Origin: Rhodoferax sp. GW822-FHT02A01 | GTDB lineage: Bacteria > Pseudomonadota > Gammaproteobacteria > Burkholderiales > Burkholderiaceae_C | Length of the DNA: 64,000 nucleotides | Direction of reading: 5' to 3' | NCBI RefSeq assembly: GCF_038784515.1 | Contig: NZ_CP152376.1 | Span: forward strand, 4,216,001 to 4,280,000 | In this document: piece after piece, positions 42,809 to 51,143 of the stretch | How the letters are laid out: the number at the start of each line of letters is the position of its first letter | Numbering within the stretch: position 1 is the stretch's first letter | The notes under the pieces: generated by a model | The model's input: the letters and a program-made list of their open reading frames with translations, nothing else | Database searches by the model: none | What the model was told of the DNA's origin: nothing | Program-made: the position numbers and the translations under genes

Positions 42809-43765
42809 CTACTTCAACCCTGCGACGCCCTTTTCCAGGTCAGCCCGCTTCTGGTCTTCAGCAGAAACTGCGGGGGCGCTGACGGCTGAGGCCGGGGTGG
42901 GCGCTGCTGCTGCATCGGTCTTGGCGAACTCGCCCATGTATTCGATCTTTGCGGACTTGCGCAGTGCCTTCATGTTGGCAGCTACGGCTTCGCTGGCGCG
43001 TTGATTGCTCAGGAACTGCGCAATGCGCGGAAGTGAATCGGCCTCGTCCGCAGGCACCGTCTTGGAAGCGACGATGTGGATGAGCGTGATGGCCTGCGGC
43101 GTCTGTGCCACCAAGCTCTGACCGTCCTTGAGTTTTTGCAGCCGGTTCAGCAGCTCCATGGGGATCTGCTCGGCAGCACGGGTAGCGCCGCCGCCGGAGT
43201 ATTTGACGTCGTGTGCCTTGAGCCAGTTGGCAATTTCCTCCATGGGCTTGCCTGCATTGACCAGCGTACCCAGTTGTTCCGCAATGCCGGCCTGCGCGGG
43301 AACAATCAACTCCTGCAGATTGAACACCCGGCGCTCGGAAAACAGTTGCGGATGCTCGGTGTAGTACTGCTTGATCTCTTCCTGCGTTGGCTTGGGTAGG
43401 CCGCTGACCAATTGCTGGATATAGGCGCGTGCCAGGATTTCCCGCTTGGCCGATTCGATCTGCGCCACCACTTCAGGTGAGCGGTTGAGCTTCTTCTCGT
43501 TGGATTGCTCGATGGCCAACTGCTGGTCGATCAGCTTTTCAAGCACCTCGCGGCTCATGGCCTGTACGGCCTGCGGTGTGGCACCGCTGGTCTTGGCGCT
43601 GTTGAGTACCTGGTTGATCTGGTGCACCGATATTTCTTCATCCCCGACCTTGGCTGCAACCTGGGTTGCCACCTTCTTGTCGTCCTTTTGACCGCATGCA
43701 ACAAGACTGACTGCCACGGCCCCAACCAAAAGCATCTGGGGCAAAAATCGTTGAAAAGGTTTCAT
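42809..43765 (-). CDS. epsD: EpsD family peptidyl-prolyl cis-trans isomerase lipoprotein
   Basis: A 318-residue periplasmic lipoprotein. Lipobox LVAC at the end of a signal peptide (MLLVGAVAVSLVACGQ). A SurA-like N-terminal region (EISVHQINQVLNSAK, REVLEKLIDQQLAIEQ) precedes the parvulin-type part (RVFNLQELIVPAQAG, AQTPQAITLIHIVASK). The C-terminus is an Ala/Pro-rich tail. Start ATG 43765 gives a good signal peptide; the longer frame has none. It is the first gene of the eps operon, reading from the 43766-43969 promoter region. Confidence 0.88.
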   Translation of the reverse strand: MKPFQRFLPQMLLVGAVAVSLVACGQKDDKKVATQVAAKVGDEEISVHQINQVLNSAKTSGATPQAVQAMSREVLEKLIDQQLAIEQSNEKKLNRSPEVVAQIESAKREILARAYIQQLVSGLPKPTQEEIKQYYTEHPQLFSERRVFNLQELIVPAQAGIAEQLGTLVNAGKPMEEIANWLKAHDVKYSGGGATRAAEQIPMELLNRLQKLKDGQSLVAQTPQAITLIHIVASKTVPADEADSLPRIAQFLSNQRASEAVAANMKALRKSAKIEYMGEFAKTDAAAAPTPASAVSAPAVSAEDQKRADLEKGVAGLK

Positions 43766-43969
43766 GAATATTGGAGTGCGATCAAGGCACGCTGGCCGTA
43801 TACATATAAAGAAAAGCGACATATATATGTTGCGATTCGGCTGACGTGGAGTAAACCATCGTGGCGTGACAAATCGGTGTCAGGAGGCGCAAGATTTTGT
43901 GGCCATGGTTTCACGAAAGGGTCACCAATACTTCTTAACCTACTGCCTTTAACGAAAGTAAATACGCCC
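43766..43969. promoter_or_regulatory. Divergent promoter region between epsD and the PhoB-like regulator
   Basis: A 204-base gap. At 43816-43833 is GCGACATATATATGTTGC, a near-perfect inverted repeat centred on the perfect ACATATATATGT (43819-43830). It lies 50 bases upstream of epsD and is AT-rich compared with its surroundings. It could contain -10 elements or an operator shared by the eps operon and the regulator gene. No convincing -35 could be fixed, and no terminator is seen. Confidence 0.35.
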
Positions 43970-44662
43970 ATGGCTGGAAAAATTCTGGTAGTGGACGATG
44001 ACCGCGATATACAGGAATTGGTGGCTGTCAATCTGTCCCAAGCGGGTCACGTCGTGCAGGTTGCAGATGACGCGGAAATTGCACACGCCATCGTGCGAGA
44101 GGAACTACCCGACCTGGTGCTGATCGACTGGATGCTCCCCGGAATGTCGGGCATTGAGTTGACGCGCCTGCTGCGCAGCGAAGTGCGTACACGCGACGTG
44201 CCCATCATCATGCTCACCGCGCGCGATGATGAGCGCGACAAGATCACTGGATTCGAAAACGGCGCTGACGACTACGTGGTGAAACCGTTTTCACCGCGCC
44301 TGCTGTTGGCACGCATCGCCGCCATCCTGAGGCGTCGCACTTCGCTGGCCAGCGAGCAGACGGTGGAAGTCGGTGCACTGCGACTGGATGCTGCTGCCAG
44401 ACGCATCTATGCCAACGGACAACTCGTGGTCCTGGGGCCGACCGAGTACCGTCTGATGCATTTCTTCATGCTGCATGTCAACCGCGTATTCAGCCGCGCA
44501 CAGTTGCTAGACAGCGTGTGGGGTGATCAATACCAGGGCGATGAGCGTACCGTTGACGTGCATATACGTCGCTTGCGGGTGGCGCTGACCGACGGCAATT
44601 GCAGTCACATGATCAAGACCCTGCGTGGCAGTGGCTATTGCTTGTCACTCAGCATCATTTGA
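43970..44662 (+). CDS. PhoB-like response regulator (OmpR family)
   Basis: A 230-residue two-component regulator. The receiver has the acidic pocket (VVDDD), the phosphoacceptor Asp in LVLIDWMLPG and the Lys in VVKPF. The effector is an OmpR/PhoB winged helix (VLGPTEYRLMHFFM, VFSRAQLLDSVWGDQYQGDERTVDVHIRRLR). No histidine kinase gene lies next to it. Divergent from the eps operon and converging with the transglycosylase gene (18-base overlap at 44645-44662), so it may regulate eps. A longer upstream frame was rejected in favour of ATG 43970, where the receiver begins. Confidence 0.9.
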   Translation: MAGKILVVDDDRDIQELVAVNLSQAGHVVQVADDAEIAHAIVREELPDLVLIDWMLPGMSGIELTRLLRSEVRTRDVPIIMLTARDDERDKITGFENGADDYVVKPFSPRLLLARIAAILRRRTSLASEQTVEVGALRLDAAARRIYANGQLVVLGPTEYRLMHFFMLHVNRVFSRAQLLDSVWGDQYQGDERTVDVHIRRLRVALTDGNCSHMIKTLRGSGYCLSLSII

Positions 44663-45289
44663 TGTGGATTGCTGCACCAGGGCGTTGTAGCGTCGCAATA
44701 CCTGCGGAACGTAGAAACGTGTTTCGGCGAAGGGCGGTATGCGACCGCCGTGGCTGAGCACCGCTGCCGGACCGGCGTTGTAGGCGGCCAGCGCCAGTGA
44801 TTTGTTGTTGGCAAACCGGTCCAGCAACATCCTCAGATATTTGGCGCCGCCACGAATATTCTGGCTGGCATTCATCGGGTCGGATACGCCCATGGCGCGC
44901 GCGGTCGTTGGCATCAGCTGCATCATTCCCAATGCACCTTTGGGTGAGACAGCGCGCGGGTTGTATTGGGACTCCACCGCTATCACGGCATGCAGCAGCG
45001 CCGCTTCTACGTGGTGATTGCGTGCAGCATCGGTAATGTCGCCAGCATACGTGGCAGCCAACCCGTCGGGTACAACGATTTGCGGTGTATCGGATGCGCC
45101 GTCTGGCATCTGGCGCAGCAATAGTTGAAAGCGCGAATCGTCTGGGCGGTCACTGTAGTGTGTGACGCCATCTTCCGCCACAAAGGTATATACGTCGGCC
45201 TGCGCACGCAGGGGACAAAGCCACAGTACAAACGTCGCGACCAGCAGTGCGACGAAGAAGGGCGGCTTGTGATCAGGATGCGCAGGCAT
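44645..45289 (-). CDS. Lytic transglycosylase with DUF4124 domain
   Basis: An approximately 214-residue envelope enzyme. A signal segment (FFVALLVATFVLWLCPLRAQA) precedes the DUF4124 piece (VYTFVAEDGVTHYSDRPDD) and an SLT catalytic domain. The catalytic Glu is in LHAVIAVESQYNPRAVSPKGALGMMQLMP, with the follow-up block NIRGGAKYLRMLLDRF and AYNAGPAAV. It cleaves peptidoglycan and commonly accompanies secretion systems, in line with the gsp genes downstream. Start placement is uncertain (45289, 45316 or 45373). Confidence 0.85.
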   Translation of the reverse strand: MPAHPDHKPPFFVALLVATFVLWLCPLRAQADVYTFVAEDGVTHYSDRPDDSRFQLLLRQMPDGASDTPQIVVPDGLAATYAGDITDAARNHHVEAALLHAVIAVESQYNPRAVSPKGALGMMQLMPTTARAMGVSDPMNASQNIRGGAKYLRMLLDRFANNKSLALAAYNAGPAAVLSHGGRIPPFAETRFYVPQVLRRYNALVQQSTSNDAE

Positions 45290-45470
45290 GGTGGTGGGCA
45301 GACTGTGCGCGCGCATTGTTGCAGTGGTGTGGCAGTGATGTGATGCGAATGTCGTGCCTTTTGTAACGGCCATGTCACAAGGCCGACCTAGACTGGCCCC
45401 TCACTTTCATCCGGGGCCACTTGCCATGCAAGACCCGGTCAATTCCCCAATATAAGACGGTCCCACTTTC

Positions 45471-45884
45471 ATGCTGCCAAAACGTTCGTCTGGATTTACG
45501 CTGTTGGAGTTGCTGGTGGTGATGGTCATCATTGGCATGCTGGTCGGGTACGTGGCGCCCAAGTTCTTCTCACAGATTGGCAAGTCCGAGGTCAAGACTG
45601 CACGTGCGCAGATCGACGGCTTGGAAAAGAGTCTGGACCAGTACCGTCTGGACGTGGGCCACTACCCCAGCACAGAGCAAGGTCTGGCCGCCTTGAATGA
45701 CCGTCCCGCAGGCGAGGCCAAGTGGGCGGGCCCCTATCTGAAGAAGAAGCTCCCCAAGGATCCGTGGGGAAACGACTATGTATATAAATATCCGGGCGAC
45801 CACGGCGAGTTCGACCTGTTCTCCTACGGCAAGGACGGCAAGCCTGGCGGCACGGGTGAAGACGAAGACATTGTCAATTGGTAG
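45471..45884 (+). CDS. gspG: GspG major pseudopilin
   Basis: A 137-residue type II secretion pseudopilin. The prepilin signal is SSGFTLLELLVVMVIIG, with Gly at -1, Phe at +1 and Glu at +5. The C-terminal domain has the LPKDPWGNDYVYKYPG and FDLFSYGKDGKPGG blocks with the calcium-site-like acidic residues of GspG. First gene of the secretion operon; GspF starts two bases after its stop. Confidence 0.93.
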   Translation: MLPKRSSGFTLLELLVVMVIIGMLVGYVAPKFFSQIGKSEVKTARAQIDGLEKSLDQYRLDVGHYPSTEQGLAALNDRPAGEAKWAGPYLKKKLPKDPWGNDYVYKYPGDHGEFDLFSYGKDGKPGGTGEDEDIVNW

Positions 45885-45886
45885 GT

Positions 45887-47077
45887 ATGGAATTCGTCGT
45901 CAAGTCATTGCAGCCGAATGCGACCGTGGTCGTCAGTCGTTTGCAAGCAGCCAATGCCGGTGATGCGCGGCTACAGGCGCAGACGCTGGGTCTGGATGTG
46001 CTGTCCATTGCGCCGGCATCCTGGCTCAGTCGCCTCAAGGCACCGCAAGGTGGTGGAGATTTTCCGCTACAGCTCTTCAGCCAGGAGTTGCTGGCACTGC
46101 TGAATTCCGGTGTGAGCCTGGTGGAGGCGACTGAGACGCTGGCAGAGAAAGAGGCACGCCCTGCGGTGCGCGACGTGCTGCAGGGGATTCTTGCCAAGCT
46201 GCGCCAGGGGCAACCCTTCTCCGCCGCTTTGGAGGCCGTGCCCCATGTCTTCAACCCGCTGTATGTGGCCTCGGTACGCGCCAGCGAGCACACCAGTGGC
46301 CTGTCGGAATCGCTGGAGCGCTATGTGGTCTACGCTGGGCAACTGGAGACTCTGCGCGGCCGGCTGGTGAGTGCGGCCATCTATCCCGTCATCCTGGTGG
46401 CGGTGAGCAGTCTGGTGATTCTGTTCCTGATGGGTTATGTAGTGCCGCGCTTTGCGCATATCTATGAAGACATGGGCGGCAACCTGCCATTCATGTCGCG
46501 CCTGCTGCTGCAGTGGGGTCTGGCGCTGGAGCAGTACTGGTACGTGGTGCTGATGCTGCTGGCCGGACTGGTGGTTGTGGCTGTGGCGGGCGGCATGCGG
46601 CTTGTGGGAAAGCGCTTGCTGAGCGTGGTGTGGCGCATTCCAGCCATGGGCGAGCGCATGCGCGTGTACCAGTTGGCACGCCTGTACCGCACCCTGGGCA
46701 TGCTGTTGCGCGGTGGCATTGCCATCATGCCGGCACTGGACATGGTGACGGGGCTGCTGTCTTCCGCGCTGCAGCCGCGTCTGGTGTCTGCGGCGCGCAG
46801 TGTGCGCGAAGGGCGGACGATCTCGCATGCTTTTGAAGTGGCTGGCCTGACCACGGCGGTGTCGCTGCGCATGCTGCGCGTGGGTGAGCGTGCCGGCAAT
46901 ATGGGCGAGATGATGGAGCGTGCCGCGGCCTTTCACGACGAGGAGATGGCACGCTGGGCCGATCGCGTTACGCGTCTGCTCGGGCCCTTGCTGATGCTGG
47001 TCATGGGCTTGGTGATAGGGACCGTGGTGGTACTGATGTACATGCCCATATTCCAGCTGGCAGAGAGCGTGCGATGA
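45887..47077 (+). CDS. gspF: GspF inner-membrane platform protein
   Basis: A 396-residue polytopic platform protein. The duplicated T2SSF domains are seen at FSQELLALLNSGVSLVEATE and YRTLGMLLRGGIAIMPALD. Transmembrane helices lie at YPVILVAVSSLVILFLMGYVV and near the C-terminus (LGPLLMLVMGLVIGTVVVLMY). Length and layout are typical. Start ATG 45887; an upstream TTG at 45878 overlaps gspG. Its stop overlaps gspE (ATGA). Confidence 0.93.
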   Translation: MEFVVKSLQPNATVVVSRLQAANAGDARLQAQTLGLDVLSIAPASWLSRLKAPQGGGDFPLQLFSQELLALLNSGVSLVEATETLAEKEARPAVRDVLQGILAKLRQGQPFSAALEAVPHVFNPLYVASVRASEHTSGLSESLERYVVYAGQLETLRGRLVSAAIYPVILVAVSSLVILFLMGYVVPRFAHIYEDMGGNLPFMSRLLLQWGLALEQYWYVVLMLLAGLVVVAVAGGMRLVGKRLLSVVWRIPAMGERMRVYQLARLYRTLGMLLRGGIAIMPALDMVTGLLSSALQPRLVSAARSVREGRTISHAFEVAGLTTAVSLRMLRVGERAGNMGEMMERAAAFHDEEMARWADRVTRLLGPLLMLVMGLVIGTVVVLMYMPIFQLAESVR

Positions 47078-48750
47078 ACTTCCCGCTGGAGCAACGCCAT
47101 CTGCTGCCCGCCTTTTCGAAGGAGGAAGTGGCCACCGCACGCGCTCTGGCCAAGGCACGCGGCTGTCGGCTGGTAGAGGCGCTGGAAGGCGAGGGCGGTG
47201 ACGAGCACAACTTTGTGCAACGTCTGGCTGCCACCGTGCAGATGCGCGTGCTCGGCGTGGCCGAGATGCACACCATGCAACCCGCCTTTGAGCTGCTGCC
47301 CTATGCCGAGGCATTGCAGCGCGAATGCCTGATGCTGCGCTCGGGCGCACAGCTGCTGCTGGTGATCTCCGATCCCTTCAGCCTGGATCTGCGCGCCTGG
47401 GCTGGTGAGCGCTTTGACGCAGCGTTCGAGCATTGCCTGGCCCACGCTGGCGACATTGCGGCCTGGCTGAAACGCCATGAGGAGTCCATGCGCGCCATGG
47501 ACGACATCGTCGGCACGCAAGCCAGCCTGCAGCAGGGACCGCATGCCGAAGACATTTCGCTGCGCAGCATCAACGAAGACTCCAGCCCAGTGGTGCGCCT
47601 GGTCAACTCCACCCTGTATGACGCGCTCAAGGCCGGCGTGAGCGACATCCACATGGAGACGGCGCCCAACGGGCTGTTCATCAAATACCGCATTGACGGT
47701 GTGCTGGCACCTGCAGGCAGCAACCACCCTATGGACCATGCGGAGCAGATCATTTCGCGCATCAAGGTCATGGCCGAGCTGGACATTGCCGAGCGACGCG
47801 TGCCGCAGGATGGTCGCTTCAAGGTGGCTGCCAATGGCCGCGAGATAGATATTCGCGTCTCCATCATGCCCAGCATCCATGGCGAGGATGCGGTGCTGCG
47901 CATTCTGGACAAGCAAAGCCTGTCGGACCAGGTGGTGGGTCTGCGCCTGGAGGCGCTAGGGTTTGACGGGGTCACCATGAAGGCACTGCGCGCACTGTCG
48001 CGCGAGCCCTATGGCATGTTGCTGGCCACCGGCCCCACGGGCAGCGGCAAGACCACGACCTTGTATGCCGCCATCAACGAGATCAACCATGGCCACGACA
48101 AGATCATCACCATCGAAGACCCGGTGGAATACCAGTTGCCCGGTGTGCTGCAGATCCCGGTGAACGAAAAAAAGGGTCTGAGCTTTGCGCGTGGTCTGCG
48201 CTCCATCCTGCGTCACGACCCGGACAAGATCATGGTGGGCGAGATCCGCGACGGCGAGACCGCGCAGATTGCCGTGCAGGCCGCATTGACCGGTCACCTG
48301 GTGCTGACCACGGTGCACGCCAACAATGTGTTCGACGTGCTGGGCCGCTTCACCCACATGGGCGTGGACCCCTACAGCCTGGTCGCCGCGTTGAACGGCA
48401 TCGTGGCACAGCGCCTGGTGCGCGCCAACTGCACCGAATGCGTGGCGCCGGTTACGCCAGATGCGGAGCTGCTGGCCAGCTCTGGGCTTGACGCGGTGCA
48501 GGACTTCCATTTTTGTGCGGGCATGGGCTGCGCGCATTGCCGTGGCACCGGCTTCAAAGGCCGCAAGGCCGTGGCCGAAGTCTTGATACTGGATGATGAG
48601 CTGCGCGAAATGATCGTCACCCGCGAGCCGGTGCGCCGCATCAAGGAAGCCGCCATGCGCAAGGGCACGCGCCTGCTGCGCGATGCGGGCCTGGACATGG
48701 TGCGCCGGGGCGAAACCACCTTGCAGGAGTTGAACCGTGTGGTCTCCTAG
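47074..48750 (+). CDS. gspE: GspE/PilB-type secretion ATPase
   Basis: A 558-residue hexameric ATPase powering pseudopilus assembly. Walker A is LLATGPTGSGKTTTLYA, the Asp box IITIEDPVEYQLPG, Walker B IMVGEIRDGETAQIA and the His box HLVLTTVHANN. A C-terminal zinc-like region shows CTECVAPV and CAGMGCAHCRGTGFKGRKA. The first ~150 residues are a divergent N-terminal domain. Cytoplasmic, docking on GspF and the GspL/PilM-like protein. Confidence 0.93.
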   Translation: MNFPLEQRHLLPAFSKEEVATARALAKARGCRLVEALEGEGGDEHNFVQRLAATVQMRVLGVAEMHTMQPAFELLPYAEALQRECLMLRSGAQLLLVISDPFSLDLRAWAGERFDAAFEHCLAHAGDIAAWLKRHEESMRAMDDIVGTQASLQQGPHAEDISLRSINEDSSPVVRLVNSTLYDALKAGVSDIHMETAPNGLFIKYRIDGVLAPAGSNHPMDHAEQIISRIKVMAELDIAERRVPQDGRFKVAANGREIDIRVSIMPSIHGEDAVLRILDKQSLSDQVVGLRLEALGFDGVTMKALRALSREPYGMLLATGPTGSGKTTTLYAAINEINHGHDKIITIEDPVEYQLPGVLQIPVNEKKGLSFARGLRSILRHDPDKIMVGEIRDGETAQIAVQAALTGHLVLTTVHANNVFDVLGRFTHMGVDPYSLVAALNGIVAQRLVRANCTECVAPVTPDAELLASSGLDAVQDFHFCAGMGCAHCRGTGFKGRKAVAEVLILDDELREMIVTREPVRRIKEAAMRKGTRLLRDAGLDMVRRGETTLQELNRVVS

Positions 48751-48751
48751 C

Positions 48752-49567
48752 ATGTCCGTGGTCCGGGTCGGTTTGTCGCACAAGGCCATCAGCATCGGCA
48801 AGGTCCCGCTGCTGGGCCGGGGGCGCGTGCAGGCGGTCGAACATCTGTCATGCAGTGCCGATCCGCTTGTCGATGAGCCCTGGCGTGCGGCGGTGGAGCG
48901 TCTGTCGCTGTGGCTGGAGTCCAACCAGGGCCAGAGTCACCGTGTGCAGGTGGTGCTGTCGGGGCGATTTGTGCGCTGGCAGTTGCTGCCCTGGCGTCTG
49001 GAACTGTCGGGGCGTGACGAAATGGCGGCCTACGCTGCACTCAGGTTTCGTGAAACCTATGGCAAGTCTGCGCAGAACTGGAGCATCCTGCCCGCCGCCA
49101 TGGCGCCCGGCCACACCGTACCGGCAGCGGCCGTGGACCGTGCGTTGCTTGAGGCACTTGCATCGGTTTGTGAGCGCCATGGTGCGCGGCTGCAGTGGCT
49201 CACTGCGTATTTTTCCTCCGCATTTGATGCTTGGCGCGGTGTGCTCAAAGAACCCAACGCCTGGTTTGGTACGGTAGAAGCCGACACGCTGACCTTGGGG
49301 CTGCTGCAGGCCGGCCAGTGGACGGCATTGCAGAGCCAGCGCCTGTCGGGTGACTGGCGCACACCGTTGCTGGCACTGCTGGCGCAGATTGCCATGGCCT
49401 GTGATGTGCCGCAGATGGAGCTGCCGCTGTACCTGGCCGGTGAGGGGCCGGCCCCTTCGGTTGCCACCATTGCTGGTGCCACCGGTGACCAGGCCTTTAC
49501 CTGGCTCAGCCCCTGGCAAATGGGTCTGGGCGCGACACCCGGGCTGCGCTTGGCCCTGGGGAGATAG
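48752..49567 (+). CDS. PilM/GspL-like cytoplasmic component
   Basis: A 271-residue protein in the position of PilM or the cytoplasmic part of GspL, between gspE and the PilN-like gene. Seen: a beta-strand-rich N-terminus (VVRVGLSHKAISIGKVPLL), the LSGRFVRWQLLPWRLELSGRDE block and a conserved WLTAYFSSAFDAW segment. A clear actin-like ATP motif is not evident, so the assignment rests mainly on synteny. ATG 48752 is two bases past the gspE stop; GTG 48737 is an alternative. Confidence 0.6.
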   Translation: MSVVRVGLSHKAISIGKVPLLGRGRVQAVEHLSCSADPLVDEPWRAAVERLSLWLESNQGQSHRVQVVLSGRFVRWQLLPWRLELSGRDEMAAYAALRFRETYGKSAQNWSILPAAMAPGHTVPAAAVDRALLEALASVCERHGARLQWLTAYFSSAFDAWRGVLKEPNAWFGTVEADTLTLGLLQAGQWTALQSQRLSGDWRTPLLALLAQIAMACDVPQMELPLYLAGEGPAPSVATIAGATGDQAFTWLSPWQMGLGATPGLRLALGR

Positions 49568-49570
49568 CGC

Positions 49571-50098
49571 ATGCAGGCACTCAACATCCGTTGGTCCGCT
49601 GGCAAAGGGCACCTCACACCCATGGGCGTGCTTCTGGCCGCTGCGGGATTGCTTTGCGCCGCGTGGGTGGCGCAGGACTATCTGCAAGCCGATGCCGAGT
49701 GGCAAACCCTGCAAGCGCGCCAGGCCCGCCAGTCGCGTGCCAGCCAGGGCAGCAAACGCAACCCGGTCAGCATCGCGCCTTTGGCGCGGGACGACGCGCA
49801 GTCGGCCTCGCAGATAGACGCGCAACTGCACCGGCCCTGGGACGCACTGCTGCGCGCCGTCGAGCGCCTCAGCACCAAGGATGTGGCGCTGATCAGCATC
49901 GAGGTGCAGGCCACCGAAGGCAGCCTGCGTTTGACGGGTGAAGCCAAGGACATGGAGCACGCGCTGGTCTATGTGAAAACATTGCGCCGCTCGCCGGAGT
50001 TGCGCAAGGTGTATCTCACCGGCCAGGAAGAGAAACTCTCGGGCACGCAAAAGGTGGTGCGCTTCTCGCTGGACGCAAGCTGGGTGGACGCATCATGA
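49571..50098 (+). CDS. PilN-like/GspL-type inner-membrane protein
   Basis: A 175-residue bitopic protein. A single N-terminal transmembrane helix (TPMGVLLAAAGLLCAAWVA) is followed by a coil (QADAEWQTLQARQARQSRAS) and a ferredoxin-like PilN domain (VALISIEVQATEGSLRLTGEAKDMEHALVYVKTLRR). PilN and its partner PilO form a periplasmic assembly connecting platform to secretin. Its stop overlaps the next gene (ATGA). Confidence 0.7.
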   Translation: MQALNIRWSAGKGHLTPMGVLLAAAGLLCAAWVAQDYLQADAEWQTLQARQARQSRASQGSKRNPVSIAPLARDDAQSASQIDAQLHRPWDALLRAVERLSTKDVALISIEVQATEGSLRLTGEAKDMEHALVYVKTLRRSPELRKVYLTGQEEKLSGTQKVVRFSLDASWVDAS

Positions 50099-50637
50099 GC
50101 GGCGCACTGATCATGGCGCATATGCGCTACCAGTTGCAGCGCCACGGTTGGCCAGCGGCAGCCGGACTGTTTGTGCTGCTGGCGGCGCTGGCACTGCAAC
50201 TGCTGTGGGTGGACAGCCTGCATGCCCGCAACGCTGAACTGCATCAGGAGCTGAGCGCGCAGCGTCAGGCGCAGGCGCAAAAGCCCCAGGCCAGCGAAGC
50301 CCGGGCCCAGGCCCAGGCCGCGTTCTTTGCCACACTGCCCGATGCGACAGAGGCGGTGGAAGCCATCGCGGTGCTGAACCAGGCTGCTGCGCGCAACAAG
50401 GTGTCGCTGGTCACGGCCGAATACCGCGTCACCCGCCTGGGCACCGGCCCCTTGTTGCGCTACCAGATCAGTGTGCCGCTGCGCGCCGACTATGTGCACC
50501 TGCATGCCTGGCTGGCCCAGGTGATGAATGCCTTGCCCCATGCAGCGCTGGACGAAGTCAGTCTGCGGCGCGATGACGTGGGCCAGGATCTGCTGGATGC
50601 GCATGTGCGCTTTACCGTCTTTCTGCGAGCGCCCTGA
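50095..50637 (+). CDS. PilO/GspM-like inner-membrane protein
   Basis: A 180-residue bitopic protein. The transmembrane segment is GLFVLLAALALQLLWV; a coiled stretch (ARNAELHQELSAQRQAQ) and a PilO/GspM-like ferredoxin fold (VSLVTAEYRVTRLGTGPLLRYQISV, VHLHAWLAQVMNALPHAAL) follow. Stop and next start overlap as TGATG. Works with the PilN-like protein; GspM would be the T2SS name, so naming is by position. Confidence 0.7.
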   Translation: MSGALIMAHMRYQLQRHGWPAAAGLFVLLAALALQLLWVDSLHARNAELHQELSAQRQAQAQKPQASEARAQAQAAFFATLPDATEAVEAIAVLNQAAARNKVSLVTAEYRVTRLGTGPLLRYQISVPLRADYVHLHAWLAQVMNALPHAALDEVSLRRDDVGQDLLDAHVRFTVFLRAP

Positions 50638-51143
50638 TGCCAGCCGTACGTCATGTGGTGATGGGCTTGGCCCTGGTGCTGACAGTGATCGCCTCGGTAT
50701 GGGACGGTCCCTGGCCGGGCACACAAGACGCCGACAAAGTGGCGGTCGATCGGCCCTTGAAGCGCATGCCTGCGCCTGACAGCGTGGTGGCACGCGCCGC
50801 AGACACTGCCAACGCGAATGTGCCGGCACCCGCAGGCGAACGTCTGCACCAGAGCAAGGCCAATCCGTTTGCCGTGCACAGCTGGCTGCCGCCCGTGGTG
50901 CATGCCAAGGCGCCTGCGCCGCCTCCACCGCGTGCACCTCCGCTGCCTTTTGCCTACATCGGCAAGATGCAGGACGGTGCCGCAGTCACTGTTTTCGTCA
51001 CCCAGGGTGGGCGCAGCCATGTGCTGCACAGCGGCGACACGCTCTCTGGCTACCGGGTGGAAAGCATCACTCCCACCGACGTGACTTTTGTCTACCTGCC
51101 GCTCAATGAGAAGCAGCGTCTCACATTCGGAACTGAAAATTGA
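50637..51143 (+). CDS. PilP/GspC-like pilotin or coupling protein
   Basis: A 168-residue protein. An N-terminal hydrophobic segment (HVVMGLALVLTVIASVW), a Pro/Ala-rich linker (KAPAPPPPRAPPLP) and a small beta domain (FAYIGKMQDGAAVTVFVTQ, HSGDTLSGYRVESITPTDVTF) fit the homology region of GspC or PilP, which contacts the secretin N-domains. The following secretin starts with TTG overlapping its TGA. Confidence 0.7.
   Translation: MPAVRHVVMGLALVLTVIASVWDGPWPGTQDADKVAVDRPLKRMPAPDSVVARAADTANANVPAPAGERLHQSKANPFAVHSWLPPVVHAKAPAPPPPRAPPLPFAYIGKMQDGAAVTVFVTQGGRSHVLHSGDTLSGYRVESITPTDVTFVYLPLNEKQRLTFGTEN

Noticed and set aside
46067..47350. Minus-strand frame over gspF
   Set aside because: Shadow of gspF, whose membrane helices and duplicated domains are unmistakable.
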